DNA from: Hermodice carunculata | Lineage: Eukaryota > Annelida > Polychaeta > Eunicida > Amphinomidae | Reading direction: 5' to 3' | NCBI GenBank assembly: GCA_964020975.1 | Contig: OZ026630.1 | Coordinates: forward strand, 26,602,137-26,666,136 | DNA length: 64,000 bases | In this document: piece after piece, positions 1 to 12,974 of the stretch | Numbering within the stretch: position 1 is the first letter of the stretch | Layout of the letters: the number at the start of each line of letters is the position of its first letter | Made by a program: the position numbers and the translations under genes | Notes under the pieces: generated by a model | The model's input: only the letters and a program-made list of their open reading frames with translations | The model's database searches: none | Told to the model about the DNA's origin: nothing

Positions 1-469
1 AATTTTTTATTCTCGGAAAAAAATAAAACATGGGACATTTCTTTGCCATGTCGCACTAAATTGTTGGGTCTGCTATTAACAGAAAACTATTTCAGACATA
101 AGCTTACTTGACTGAGATACTGTTTGTAGTTGATGAGGCTTTTCTTACAAAGAATGTCGCATTCTATGCTGAAAAAACCCATGATTGCCTGCCGAAGGGT
201 TCTGTTGAAAGGAATTTAGACTATTGTATCAGGTGGAAATTAGAAGAACAAGACAAGTTGACATGCGCGGCACTCTCTGCTTTAATCATGTGACCACACT
301 TGGATCTGCCCGGGCAGAGAGGACTAAATGTTCACTACAATAATTGAAGCCCACGCCACTATTATATTGGAACTTCTCGCTTAATTATGCACAAGCTTTT
401 TCATCATCCCCAACGCAGAGTTTTTGAATTTACTTAATATATTCGATGCTTCATTACCCAATCAACATT

Positions 470-730
470 AGACAGTGTCATTACCATATTTAAAATTATA
501 GGCTTCAGTAAGTTGGCTTGAACAGGTGCATCATTCACGTGCATGTAGGACCGTACTATTCATGAAGGTGACCAAAATCTGCAGCACATCGTAGAATTTG
601 CAAGCACAGGTTCCAAACTTGTTGAAAATATCAACAAAATTCAGCATTTAAAAGGTACTAGTTGCAACCACCATCTCAACAATGATCATCATCCATACAT
701 CGTGACACTAACACCAACATCAATCCATCA
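470..730 (+). repeat. Dispersed repeat family R1, copy A (shortened)
   Basis: This stretch shares long blocks with 55468-55915 (+) and with the reverse complement of 38375-38812: a GTGTCATTAC start, then the GGTGCATCATTCA / ATAGGACCGTAC / AATTCATGAA / GGACCAAA blocks, then GTTGAAAATATCA and a CATCTCAACAAT-type end. About 200 bp present in the other two copies between the start block and the GTGCAT block are missing here. No coding capacity is seen. The family is not recognised; three diverged copies in 64 kb suggest an old, moderately abundant interspersed repeat. Confidence 0.65.
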
Positions 731-1474
731 AAGGCCTAAGGCCTCAAATGACCATCATCAAGAATCCGAACAACATGATTACATAATTCGATGTGTTATA
801 GACCTGAAGCTAAAGGCATGGTGTTGTTTTAAAGAAGACAAACTAACAGTATTTCAAAAATAAAAGTGTTTGAATGTTCAAATATTGTGGTGAAAGCTCA
901 ATACAGTGTCAGAATGTGCAAGTACACTCATTCAAATGTCAAACATCAGCCAGAAGCAAGTGACATCAGGCCTCAAAACGCAAAACAGCAGTAAACACTT
1001 GCAAAACAATAGTGAAATTGCATTACAATAGCCGAAAATTGTAAGCATAGCAGTCACATTTCAACTATGATTTCCACAAGTATTTTTGAAAGGAAATTTA
1101 AATGTTCAAGAAAGCATAGAATCCCACAAGTCATCTAATAAGTCATTTATTAAGATAATAATTTTAAATTCAAAAATGAAGTATGCCATGTGGGTTATCT
1201 GCAAGACAGCTAAGCATGATGTACATCTAACGCATGTTCTATAAAGTGAAAAAGGTCAAAATGTAAAGCAGTCCTAATTATTGTTAACTTCTGCCACATT
1301 TATCAGAGAAAGAGTTAGGTTTTATGAAAAGAGAAAAAAGAGAAAAAAATCATGTTGAAATCCTTAAGGGTAAGTGTAACTACAGCGGTCTCTTGTGTAA
1401 CAGTTTTAAATACTTTCATTGACAATCAGACATTGTTCAATTTCTCAGTCAGCTGATTTAGCTGCTAATTATTT

Positions 1475-1526
<52 letters not shown>

Positions 1527-4500
1527 AGCCAAATATGTATAACTTTTCCCGTTTTTTGAAAGTAACCATGTAACAGCTGCACATAAAACATTTTGAGCCA
1601 ACCTGACATAATTTTTACAATAACAAACTACATCCATCAGACCAGTATGAAAATAACATCAGTCTCACTACATTTGGAACACTTACTGCACTGCAATATG
1701 TGCAGAAAATGTCTGAATGTTCAAATTGTTAACAAAATACTTAATAGTACCATTAAAAGAGAAGCAGACAACAGTTTTCAATCATATTGATGAGACCAAA
1801 CCGAATACCAGCTCAACCTTGTCAGATCCAGTATCATTTTCGAAATAGTGAGACATGCTAGTGTTCATCTTCGGAAGGGTCCATTACCAACAATAATGAA
1901 ATTTAAATGAATGAGGGTATCTTCTTCCTTACTTGGAACAGTTTAACAACATATTGGCAGCGGGTTAAACCAGTTTTACGGGATCCTAATCCTCCCACTT
2001 TGGAAAACACCCATATTCACTTAAGGTAGGCCTAGAACAAATTTGGCACTTAATTTTATTGTACAGTTAAAAAAGGTAATTACGTGACCATGGTTCATAG
2101 ACATCATCCAACCAATGACAGGACAATTAAGAATTTTAAGTCAGACTACTATATTCACATTAAAATTGCATAACGTCAAAATTTGAACTTAAAAATCAAA
2201 ACAAGGCCTCCACGGGACACAACACAACCAAATTTGATACTGACATTATACTTATAAGGAAACATGGTTAAGTTACAATCACTGTTGTTTTCCCACTTGA
2301 CTAATATAATGATTTGTCTGCCGTTTTTATCACAGAAACTAAGTTATTCAGACGTCAAACATCACAAATTAAAGGGGGCATGCAGCAGTAAATGAGAATC
2401 TAACACGAACTTTCTGCTACTGTAATGGAAATATGAGATGTAGAATTTTGGGTAGCAGGGTCTTTTTAACCCTCCATGCACAGCCCAAAGCAACCGCTTT
2501 TCTGAAAGGAAAACTGTTGGCCGATGCCATATTATTCTTAATGATAATCAAAGGGCAGGTGACTTTTACGATGACACCAGGCGCTTGATTTTCAATAGGA
2601 AGACGTTGCATGTCGATATCTCGACGCTAAGTCGTTCCAAGTCAATTAACCTTACAGAAAATGTAGCCCCGAACACTTCTCCTATAAACCACATGTTCCC
2701 AAAGTTCATCGCATGGGCCACTGATTGCGAGTACTTTATATCTTTTCCAGGCAGCTGGGCACAGTCTCGATGTCTCCATCGATTTGAACCGGGCACATTA
2801 AGATTGTCTCTTTGTCACGATTTGTCTTCTGTCTTATGAAGTCTCAGGTGCGATATCAGAAGAAACCTGCACAAATGCGCTATATTAAGCGTCATAAGAA
2901 ATTAAAGGCTCCCATGGACTATTAGTCAGGAAACGCCTCGCCTTGTTTGCACATTTATTAACCTTAATGTGTAAGCGGGTAGTTTGTAAGTCACTCTAGA
3001 TGTCTGCAAACTACCACTATAGTACACAATCCCTCTAAATAATTGAGGACTGTAATAACATCTTGAATATAAGTAATCGGGCAGCTGCCTGGATTTTTGT
3101 AACGTGAATGTTCCAATCCGACCAATGTAAGAAGGTGCAATCAGAATATATTCCAAATGCCTCGCTACAATGTTGCCCAGAAGGCATGGTGTTCTACATG
3201 TACGTCATCTACGTGGGCCTACTTGACCAAACCATAACTCATACATTACTGGTATTATGCTTTTTTTTTTTTTTTTTTCATTTTTTGCATCCATATATAC
3301 TTTGTATTTGCCATTTTCATCTAATTTATTTAAAGAGCCAATGACAACCAACATGGACAAAATACTAATTCATTACTCTCCGGACAGCACAGGTGTATAA
3401 ATGTTCTTGTCAATACATGGCAATAACAAACAAAAGGTGCCTTCATTAGGAATCTGTCATTAGGAACCTGTGTGTGCATTTAAACCGCAATCATGGGGAG
3501 AACAGTTCATATAACTTGAAAATTACCTGGACCTACATGTACGTATCGACGAAGCCATGTAGACCAACCTTCATCTTGTGCGACCAATATGAATGAAATG
3601 CTTCATGCAGTTTGACAAGCATACCTATTGCATCAAATCTACTAGCATAGTTTTGTTTCTCCCTGGGGGAACGTGGTATTAAATTAGAGTGTCAGTTCCT
3701 TTTTATTACACAAGTAGAAAAAAAAAGCCTGGCAATGGTGTATGTTTCCTGTTCAGTAGTTTTCATACTTTTCTGCTTTACCATGGGGTAGGCCATAGTA
3801 AATATTATCTTGCTGTCATTTTGGGGAATTCTGTCATGCATTGATTTTTTTGTTGAGGTCTGGATAGAAATGTGCATAATCTACGGTATTATAAATTATG
3901 AAGCTTCCGATCATGATACAACTTATGGAAATGCATAAACACATTTCAAAGTATCTAAAGTGGAAAATTCGATTACCTATGAATTTTTATACCAGATTAC
4001 TAACTGTCTGATCGGTTGAAAGTCCGTTTAGCCAAGGAGAGAGCAGCTTGGATGGTGATCAAAAGTACGGGGAAAAAGGATGGATACCAGAAGCACTGAC
4101 GGAACCAATCTCGATCAGGTTTCACGATTTGCGGAAATGAACACAGGATAAAAGCGCGAGTGAATCAATAAATACGGTGTGATTGACAGTTGAGAACAGT
4201 TGACATACGGCCAATGCTGCTGAGTGAACTTGATGCAGGATCTGATACCCATTGGAGTTTGGCGCTGGAATGTCGGACAGTTTGCTTGAAATGGATTTGT
4301 GGGACATTTGCAACAATTATATGCGTACAAATGTATGTGGATTTCAATGCATTACCAGTGTGATATGCCCGTAAAAATAAGTTTGACAGTAATCATGTCA
4401 TCCGTGAAGTTGGATGGTGGTCAAGATGTGACCTTCGTTTCAAACCGTTTTGTGTAGGATCTCCGTCTCAAGAGGTAGTGGTTCTAGGCCCACCCAGCCC

Positions 4501-4689
4501 CATTTTATTACCAGCAATGATTGAAGGCGCAGATCAATACACAATACTTTATTGAAGGTATGGTAAGACCCTAAGTGGGCCATTGCACGTACAGATGTTG
4601 TAGGTTCCCCATCTCTACCCCCCCCCCCCCCGCCCTTGTAGGCCTACAGTAGGAGGAATGCTTGACTGATTGTACGTTACGAGCGCCTG
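731..4689. other. Unassigned non-coding stretch
   Basis: Nothing here could be supported as a gene. It holds an (AG)n run, a T18 run near 3261 and only short open frames without recognisable motifs. It may be intron or intergenic DNA with eroded repeats. Confidence 0.5.
1479..1524 (+). repeat. (AG)n microsatellite
   Basis: A perfect dinucleotide run of 23 AG units read directly from the sequence. Confidence 0.97.
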
Positions 4690-5792
4690 TGGCTCGTCAG
4701 CCCTTCTGTCCACAAATCATATTTTATATTTCTCCAAAACTGTCAGCCAGATTCAGTTAAAACATGGTGGGGGTATTTACCTGGGAAAGTACCTACCAAG
4801 TTTGTTCAAATGGTCATGGTCCAATAATGTTTCCATTCTTCATGTTTTTTGTTTTTTGTTTTTTGTTTTTTGTTTTTTTTTTGGGGGGGGGGTCTTTTTG
4901 GGCAAATGTTTAAAAGTCTTCTCCAAACATTCTCTGCTAATTTCGAGGAAACTGCATATGGACATTTCTGGGGACCTCTGGACCTTAACTTGTCCAAGAC
5001 ACTGTGATTTTTTTTCATTTTTTAAAAGATTTTTTGTCTTTTAAGGCTATTTTCGACTTTTTGAGAATCGCTAGAGATTGGTCTGAACCATAGCTTGGAG
5101 GAGGATCAAAAGGGGTGGTCATTAGGAGTTGGTACTCTGGGTGGTGAACTTTTAACGATTTTTTTTTTTTTTTTTTTTCAGTTTTGGGTACCTGTCAACT
5201 AAAGCATGCATTCTTATTGATTATCGTATAAGTCAGTGGGAATTGCAAAGGAAATTCACATTTTTTCCCTTTTTCCTCAAAAATGGTCAACCAGATTCAC
5301 TTCAACTTTGGAGGACATGTACCTTGGGTGGTTCTGTACTATGTTTGTTTAAATGGTCAAGCTCCATGGAGTTTTAGATTTTTATTTTTTGATAATTTCA
5401 TTTTTTTACTTTTCATTTTATTTATATGTTTTTAATATGTATTTTTTGGAAAAAATCTCCAGAAACGCTAAGCCAATCACTATGGAATTGCATGGGGCCA
5501 CTTTTGGGGATCCCAAGCTGTATTAAAAAACAAAACAAAACCGAATTTTGTTGGTTTTCCCCACTTGTAACTTCTACAACGCCAGCTTTTAAATTGCTTT
5601 GAAACTTGGTGGTACCTACACGTTAATGCATGCATTCTATTAATGCCATGCAAGTCAACAGGAATTGCAACGGATACTCACATTTTAAACTCTGCTCTCC
5701 AAAATTCCAATCCCCTGCACTAGAGTTGGGCTTAGTGTAGGTTGAATATCATGGTAAGCTGAGAATTGGCTGTTCACACAGCCCTCTTGTTT
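4690..5792 (+). repeat. Hairpin-ended, internally tandem non-autonomous repeat, copy 1
   Basis: The right end carries GGCTGT-tcac-ACAGCC, a perfect 6-bp stem with a 4-nt loop, followed by CTCTTGTTT; the same end occurs at 33209-33248. The body is built of diverged tandem blocks: a GTTTGTTCAAATGGTCA block near 4801 and 5343, and a GCATGCATTCTNATTGAT...AAGTCA block near 5203 and 5630. There is no protein. A 3' hairpin with internal minisatellite-like blocks resembles non-autonomous Helitron/Helentron relatives (HINEs), which is inference. The left boundary is approximate because the CAGCTGA-type left end seen in copy 2 is not clear here. Confidence 0.55.
4836..4893 (+). repeat. T/G low-complexity run
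   Basis: Repeated GTTTTTT units followed by a T run and a G10 run, inside the hairpin-ended repeat. The open frame across it is composition-driven, not a gene. Confidence 0.9.
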
Positions 5793-6319
5793 ATAATAAT
5801 TATTTTGATATTAAGTTATGGAAATTCAAAGTTGGTTCTGGAAGGATATGCTTTTCATCTGCAAATAAACTACAAAAGTCACGCAACTACATCTGATGAA
5901 AACAAATCAAGGGAAGTGATCCCAGGCTAAATGCCTTCTTTTCTATACCTGTTTATTTCAAGATAATGGAGGTCATTTTGTGTAATGTTATTCACCAAAA
6001 ATAAAGTTCTGCAAAATCACAAAAATAGATTATGGTGCCATTTCTAAGACATATTTGCCTTCATCCTAAGATTTCCTGAAGTTAAGAAGTACACTTCAAA
6101 CGGTATGATTTACCCGTTTTATCAGTGTGGTATGATTAGCTTAAAAGTAAAGTTTTTGCTTCTTGTTTAAGAAATGCAGCACACGTCAGTTTTTGTTTGC
6201 GGGTTCACCAACAATTGGGAATATTGCAAAGAAAACAACTCTGCATGTGTTAATATACAATCCCTGAAGCAAGGCCCCTAAATATATAAAAACAAAGAGC
6301 AGTGATCTTTACTCTTTAT

Positions 6320-7540
6320 ATTTGGTTTATAATGAAATAAGTAGCACAGACTATATGTGTAAATTAGATACATCTCTAAACTGTGACCCGAATGAACATT
6401 ACAAGAAAATGGAACAATTATTACATAATGCCAAAAATGAAGCATCTTCCCCCAAAAAACTGTCAAATTTAATAAATATTAGCACACAAATTTATCCTGG
6501 ATTACAAGTGGTATTCTTAGATCTTTAAAATGTCATGATATTTTTTGTAAAAGATTAGAATGTACTCAATAAATGGTCAACAGTAACATTTTCTAAAACC
6601 AATCTGAAAACAGATAATAAGATAGTAACAAAAAACATTAAAGAGTTAAAATAAATTTACTATCATTTACAATTTGAAACGTTTAAACACAATACCAAAC
6701 AACCTGCAACACCATTAAATCTATTCTGCACACTTACAAAAACAAAAGGGCATTAAGGGCATCTATTCTTGTTGAAAACCGTAAAGTGACAAACAACGCG
6801 GCAATTTTAAACAATTTCAATAAATTTTTCACTAATTTTGGGCCTACGCTTGCAGCAAAAATTAATCAAACAGATAGACCATCTTTCAAGCTATACCTCG
6901 CAACTCCAAAAAACAATATCTTTCACTTTTCATTGGAGTTATCAATGAAACTGTAAAATGTATAATCTGTTTAATCTCTAAACCATTAGCTTTGATAACA
7001 AATCAACTTTTACCAGGGAAGTTTTTCCTGAGAGCCTGAAAACTGCTGACAAAAAGTTTTGCCACTCTTCAAAAAAGAACATGATACTTTGACTGATATT
7101 ACCGCCCATTTCAGTACAACCATGTACGTCAAAATGTTTAAGACAGTAGGCTATGAACAGTTGAGTGATTATTTTGTGATAAATTCCTTTTTTTCTAAAG
7201 TCAGCATGGATTCCAAAAACTACATTCCACTGTAACTACAACCTTAAAATTCATTTATCGTATCCTGGATTTTTGGATGATGGGAAAGGCGTTTTATACC
7301 CAAGAGCACCAAATTCTCCTGTACCAACTGCAATATTATGGAACTAAAGAAATTGCTTTGAATTTGATTCAAAGATTAGCTCAACAATAGAAAACAATAT
7401 ATTTTTATGATAAAACTCGCTCTAATGTTCTACTATTAACATCAGAAGTCCCTCAAAAATCTATCCTGGGGGCTTTGTTGTTTACAGTTTGTACAAATGG
7501 TATGCACATAGTCGCATCAAAATAATATTACAGATAATCT
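6320..7540 (+). pseudogene. Eroded APE-type LINE remnant (endonuclease end through RT)
   Basis: Translations in shifting frames follow the order expected for a Jockey-like LINE ORF2. A CDPNEHYKKMEQLLHNAK segment is near 6379, then SWITSGILRSLK near 6493. FNKFFTNFGPTLAAKI is near 6815, then an LHSTVTTTLKF segment near 7225. A degraded SEVPQKSILGALLFTV, equivalent to the usual GVPQGS motif, is near 7445. Many stops and frameshifts break it, so it is a dead copy. Its protein style matches the fragment at 12973-13895, suggesting the same family at a greater age. The 5' endonuclease core and the 3' UTR are not recognisable. Confidence 0.65.
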
Positions 7541-9984
7541 AAAAGTGAAATTTCCAAATTTGGTATCAATATTTTTGAACCACCTATAGCTGCTACTCAT
7601 CTTATAACACCCGGTCAAGTCGAAGGACAAGAACTCCAAAATTACTTAAAAACAGCAGAAACTTGCATGAGATATTACATTCCTAATGCATTGCAAAATA
7701 CCCTTCTTTTAAAAAAAAAGGCAAAATTCATACACATAGCTCCTCTGGCTTTTCAAAGTATACAAGGTTCTATTATATGAATAACTACAAAGATGTACAT
7801 GTATGTACCATGCCAATTGTTTCGTGTGTAACAGCTGAGTGTCTCTATTATGTGATTACAAACCTAATCATTTCATAATTTTTCAAACAGTATGTGTCAC
7901 TTGTATGTCGCTTAAAGATGTTTCTACCTATAAATGTTATATTTTTCTTGTGGCCCCAGCGATAGCGGGTTTTCATATGCTGAGTTGGAGTCATACTGAC
8001 TCAATCTCTGTATATGCCTACATTATTTATTGATAGGTAACCACTCTATTTTACGGATGTTAGTATACTCATATAATCAGTGTTAGCTTTGCTGTTTTTT
8101 GTAAGTCAAATAAAACACATTCTGAAATCCGAGTTCAGTGCCCAGCATCATAGTGATTTGAAACAAAAACAGGAATTTGTGTGCCTATTGTTCTCCATAC
8201 CCTCGGAATGGTTTCATGGTGCCAACTGCGTGACCACATTTATTTGGAACTATGAAATCAGTGGAATGTTAGACCAAATGGATGCATATCCAATGGCCTG
8301 TCATTAATGGCACTGCTCACTTTTTGTGTTAATAAATCATTCCCGAGAATTTAAACGACCTAAAATAGGGATATATGTGGATATAAGCAGGGAATCAATT
8401 TGCTAGTAAGATATGTGGGATAGTATCTTATCAGATCATGTTCAGTTCCACCTGAATAAGCAAGCTATGCAGTACTGATGACTCAGGCTATTGAGTCTGC
8501 CAAAACGTGCTATGGAACACTGTTCATGAAATAAACAAAAGGCACATAGTCAATGACTGCTGAAACCTCCTGATTTGTCAATTCAATTTTCGTCTATAAA
8601 AATGATCTGTGAAATTTGCATGTTGGTGATGGTAAACGTCAAATATGAAACTCCCCGAAAATGATAAAAGGTAATTTTGTGAAATGTGAAGGAGTGGCTC
8701 CCTTTCAATCTTCCCTGCTCGCGACGAGGGCGAGACTCCGATTGACAGAGACGTTTTCGGAGTGGATCTCTTAACTTTGTCAAAATTTATCGTTTTCTTG
8801 CTTTTTTTATCTGTAGTATGTGTCGCATATTTCGGTGTCATATATCTGGATATGCCTAGGAAACTAGTATATGATGACCAGTAGGCAAATTTCAGCTATG
8901 TTTTGATCTTTAATTAATCTAATATCCATTTAAATTACGCGACAAGCACCATATTGTAAACAGGGTCTGAAACATGGTACTGAAAGAAGCTATTTTTGCT
9001 CATTTTCTTTTGTTTTAATTTCAGAATTATCTGGAGAGGGATCACCTTATAACACTTTCTAAAACATGTATATTATTTCTTCATACTCATACAGTTCTCT
9101 GTCGAGCTGGATCTTAAAAATTGACCCACATTACTGTATTCAGAAAAGCATGGGGAATCTGATACGGAAACTATGAACTCTCAAGTAGAGATGAACACCT
9201 TCAGTATTATATGACTCCATAAAAAAATAAATCTAAAGTAAATGAAAAAATCCAGTAAAAGTCTGTGCGTCTCAATATTTAGTTAGTTATTGAAATGTAT
9301 ACATGGTTCCAGATCTAGAAGTACTGAATGAGAGCAACTGTTAGTCCGCACTTTAGCCGGCATAGTGGTAAACTAGGCCATGTTCAGAAGCGTTTCTGCA
9401 ACTAACAGTCAAGCCCATTCACAGTTGTACTTTGTCCTTAGATGCCGCTTGTACAGAAAAGGTGCTGGTTCTTGGAAACTGTTTTTTCTTACATGCTTGG
9501 AGTTGCACTAACCATTTCAGGAGTTACACCCCATTCAAGGCAAAGCTGTAGACCTGAGTACGATATTGCTGTATATGCTGACAAACTTTGGGTCACAACG
9601 CTGAAATGGGTCTGTTTTTTGGGGGCGCTGATACCCTCATACATAATTTGATTGATGTACAGGTCACCACATGAGGTTCCTTGCCTGCATCGTGGATAAA
9701 TATGGGCAGTAAACTGTGAATAGAAGTGTTGATTTGCAAATATAGCAACATTTTTTTCTATCTGAGTGTACAGTTTTTTCACCTTCTTTATATCCATTAG
9801 TTTTTATATATGTTTCTGACGTAAAATAGCAACAAAAGTGTTTACAATTCTTATATTTTACTGTTCAACGATAAAACCGAAAGCCAGTTTATACTTTCAA
9901 GGCTAGATGAAGAGGCAGTGGTCAAAGGACTAGAAATCGTGACAATTACAATGGCAAGAAGCTTACAAGTGAAAAATACGATAA
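7541..9984. other. Unassigned stretch
   Basis: No feature was recognised. A 102-codon minus-strand frame at 9489-9797 starts with ATG but shows no motif, splice context or family resemblance that I can name, so it is not called as a gene. Confidence 0.45.
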
Positions 9985-10090
9985 ATTTATGTCGACCTGT
10001 ATGGGATTCGAACCCACTACCTTCGGCACACTCGCCTAGCCAAATGTAAAGTCGAACACGCTGACCTCTAGTAACTCAACGCCCACTCTA
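9985..10090 (-). repeat. tRNA-like sequence with Pol III B box (SINE head or tRNA pseudogene)
   Basis: On the minus strand there is GTGGGTTCGAATCCCAT: a canonical T-arm with a five-pair stem and the B-box core GGTTCGAATCC. It is preceded by a D-arm/variable-arm-like GTGTGCCGAAGGTA stretch. The bases flanking the T-arm do not form a seven-pair acceptor stem with the upstream sequence, so a functional tRNA is unlikely. A tRNA-derived SINE head or tRNA relic fits better. Confidence 0.45.
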
Positions 10091-11380
10091 ATTTCTCATT
10101 TGCATCCTTAGAGGAAACAGATTCTGCTCCATGTTCAAATGCAAACAGATCTTCTCCGGTAGAGACAATATGATACACTATGAGAGATGCGAGGGCTGAG
10201 TTTTTCAAGCATGTGTGCATATATATGAAGATTTTTTCAAAAGGATCAAAGAGGGGCTATAAAATGTACATTATTATTGCAAAACATGCAATCTACTCAC
10301 TATCACTGCGGTTCAAACTGACGCAGATACTGAACATGAAAGTATGGCTTCCTGTGACAAAATTGAAAAGAGACTCCAAGCAGTTACAGTTACTCTACCT
10401 CAGAAAGCTGAAAAGCTACTGTACATGGCCAGGGTCCTAGGATAAAAACCATTCAAGAAAACTCGGATAGTCTGGCCAAAGACATACCCCAGACAACCAT
10501 TCAGATCTCATTTATAAAGAAGTTTACAAAATCATTACGCATTGTCATAAATTTCAATCCAACAATTACAGCAAAAAGATTCAAGAGGTACCAATCATCA
10601 ACATATCATCTTCCAATACCAATGCGAAGACATTAATTTCACTCCTGACTTCAGACAGGCAGTCACCCATGAAAAGTTATTGGTGGGTTTACACTAGTCC
10701 TCTCAACTATTGTAGTATTCTTCATGAACTATATATAGACTTTAGCTTTTCCAAAACATATTGGCCTGACCATTGAAAACCCGAATTCCATAAGAGTGAC
10801 TTCGAGGAAGATTTAAAAGGGGAAAAAATTCATCATTAGAGGAGTGGAAGAGAGGGACGACATAGAGGATCTTGATATGGTCCAAGTGACATTAGCTGGC
10901 ATCGATGCAACAAAAAAGATGCAGTGGTTGGGCTTGGTAATGAACATAAATGTATACCTAATGAGGCAGAAAATGTGTATAATTCAGGCCCCAGTAGTAG
11001 GAAAGATGAAACTGTGATCCCGAAACCCAACTCCAACCAGAATGTTAAGCATAGGCACTTAATGATACAATTTTAGGAATTAAGCGATTAAAAAAAAAAA
11101 AAATCTCAAATCTAAAAGTGCTACTGAAGAAAGACCAGCCACTTCAAACACTTGTAATTCCCAAAGGATATTCATTTTGCCCTTCCAACCTAAACTTGAT
11201 AGACAAAAGCACCTTTCCTTGGGAAAGTTTTTTTTTTTTAACAGGGATAGTAACCCATGCGAGAAGTTCGTTTAAAATACAGCAATTTCGAAAAAGTGAC
11301 AACTTAAAGGTAATAGTAATGATGATGAGGACCATAATTATCATAAAACTGTTGTAAAAAACAATGAAGAATTTTGGCCT
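10091..11380. other. Unassigned stretch upstream of a LINE endonuclease fragment
   Basis: Broken short frames on the plus strand (for example 10180-10440) directly precede the LINE endonuclease remnant and could be its eroded 5' part, but no ORF1 hallmark is visible. Confidence 0.3.
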
Positions 11381-12240
11381 TTGAAAATTTCCACATTTAA
11401 TGCACATAGGTTCAAATTAAAATTTGCACATTTTTCATCTTTCATGCATGAACATGGACCTGATGTATTGGTAATCAGGAAAATTTTGTTTGACAGTACT
11501 ACATTGGAGACGGGGTACACACCTGAAGTATATGTCAGCTTCAGATGGGACAGGGACATCAATTTGTACACTCCATGTACATACAAGGTAAATGATAGAG
11601 ATGGCGTGTTTACTATGGGTAAGAGCACCCTACATCCAACTGTTTATACTAGAGGGTAAGTAGAAGCTGCGATTTTGTGTGTAAGCATAATCCCTACCTA
11701 AGACTATGTTGAGTTATTGCTGGATGTTACTGTCTTGAGGTTGATGGGAAATTTATGCTGCACAATATGTGTGGCTCGATTAATGCTGCCAATACTGACA
11801 ATTACATAAATTTGGTAGATTTTAACTTAAGAAACATAAACTAGACAAGCATGGCCTTCACTAGAGAGCTAGAAAAACAGTTCACAGATACTTTAAATGA
11901 TGACCTGCTCTCACGGGTCATAACGGAACCAATTGGTGGCGAAAACATTTTAGAGCTTGCTTTTGCTGGTAATAAGACCTCTGTTTTGGATTGTTCAGTC
12001 CTTGATGGTTTGGCTAAGACCGGCCATAATGTTGCTTTGCTCTTTTTAAACAACCTGTTCCTAAATTTAACTACCTACCCAGGAAGATTTTTTTTTTATA
12101 TTCCAATGGCAACTATTCAGTAGTCAATCAGGAGCAACATAATCTTAATTGGGAACAGATGCCTTTTCACAGAAATGTTATGCGTGACTGGGAATATTTT
12201 GCAGAACTTTTCAAACACTTTTTGACAAATACATATCCAG
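11381..12240 (+). pseudogene. LINE APE-type endonuclease remnant
   Basis: The first frame opens with KISTFNAHRFK and continues with GPDVLVIRKILFD, the usual start of an APE endonuclease (a Tx(N) strand, then a PDVLxIxET-like motif with the catalytic position altered to K). A second block near 11851-12123 reads TDTLNDDLLSRVITEPIGGENILELAF and then LAKTGHNVALL, matching the end of the domain where SDH is expected but TGH is found. A NWEQMPFHRNVMRDWEYF segment follows near 12150. Frameshifts separate the blocks and no RT follows. It is a plus-strand, 3'-truncated dead copy; the clade is not assigned. Confidence 0.65.
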
Positions 12241-12899
12241 TACGACTATAAAATCGGACTAGGCATAGGTCAGTTTCTCAAGCAAGACAAAATAAACGAA
12301 ACAATTTGTAATATTCAGGGTTTCAGGTTCGCATGCCAATAGCATGATTTATAGCCATAAAGTCCTAGCTCTAGAAACAGCCATCGTTCATGCAAAATGT
12401 CATCATGATGATAAATTAGTAAAGTGGATGAGTGACACTTAACTTTTGGAATTCCACACATCATGTTTCTAGGTCAACATCCACCATTGATATGTTTCAA
12501 AATGGAATTGAAAATGCTACAGCCAATGATAAAAAAATCTATTTTTTCTTAATTCATATTTCTCTTCACTTTGATTTAATGAACCAGACATACAAGTCAT
12601 TCGTCTTTATCGGAGCAAAAGGAGAACCCCAATATATTTTTTTTAGGTTTTAACATTATACCAAGCATTGTAACGCTCGTAGCTGAAATGTAATACGGCA
12701 AGCGGTCATGATGAAAATACTGTCCATGTATTGAGGAGTTGGTCAAATCTTGATTTTCCACTTGCCTTTTATTCACACGATCTCCACAAAGTTTTCCAAG
12801 CGTGTTGAGATGCAAATGTTACTCCTCGCTGTAAGAAGGACTCTAGCAGATGTGTTCCAACTATAGACCTGTGTCCCTTACCGGCCAGGTAAAGTCCTT

Positions 12900-12901
<2 letters not shown>

Positions 12902-12972
<71 letters not shown>
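12902..12972 (+). repeat. (AT)n microsatellite
   Basis: About 35 AT units, ending exactly where LINE-like coding similarity begins. Confidence 0.97.

Positions 12973-12974
<2 letters not shown>

Noticed and set aside
4115-4347. Three overlapping minus-strand frames
   Set aside because: Mutually overlapping short frames with no coding signal.
9489-9797. 102-codon minus-strand ATG frame
   Set aside because: No motif, splice or poly(A) context; not above chance for this much sequence.
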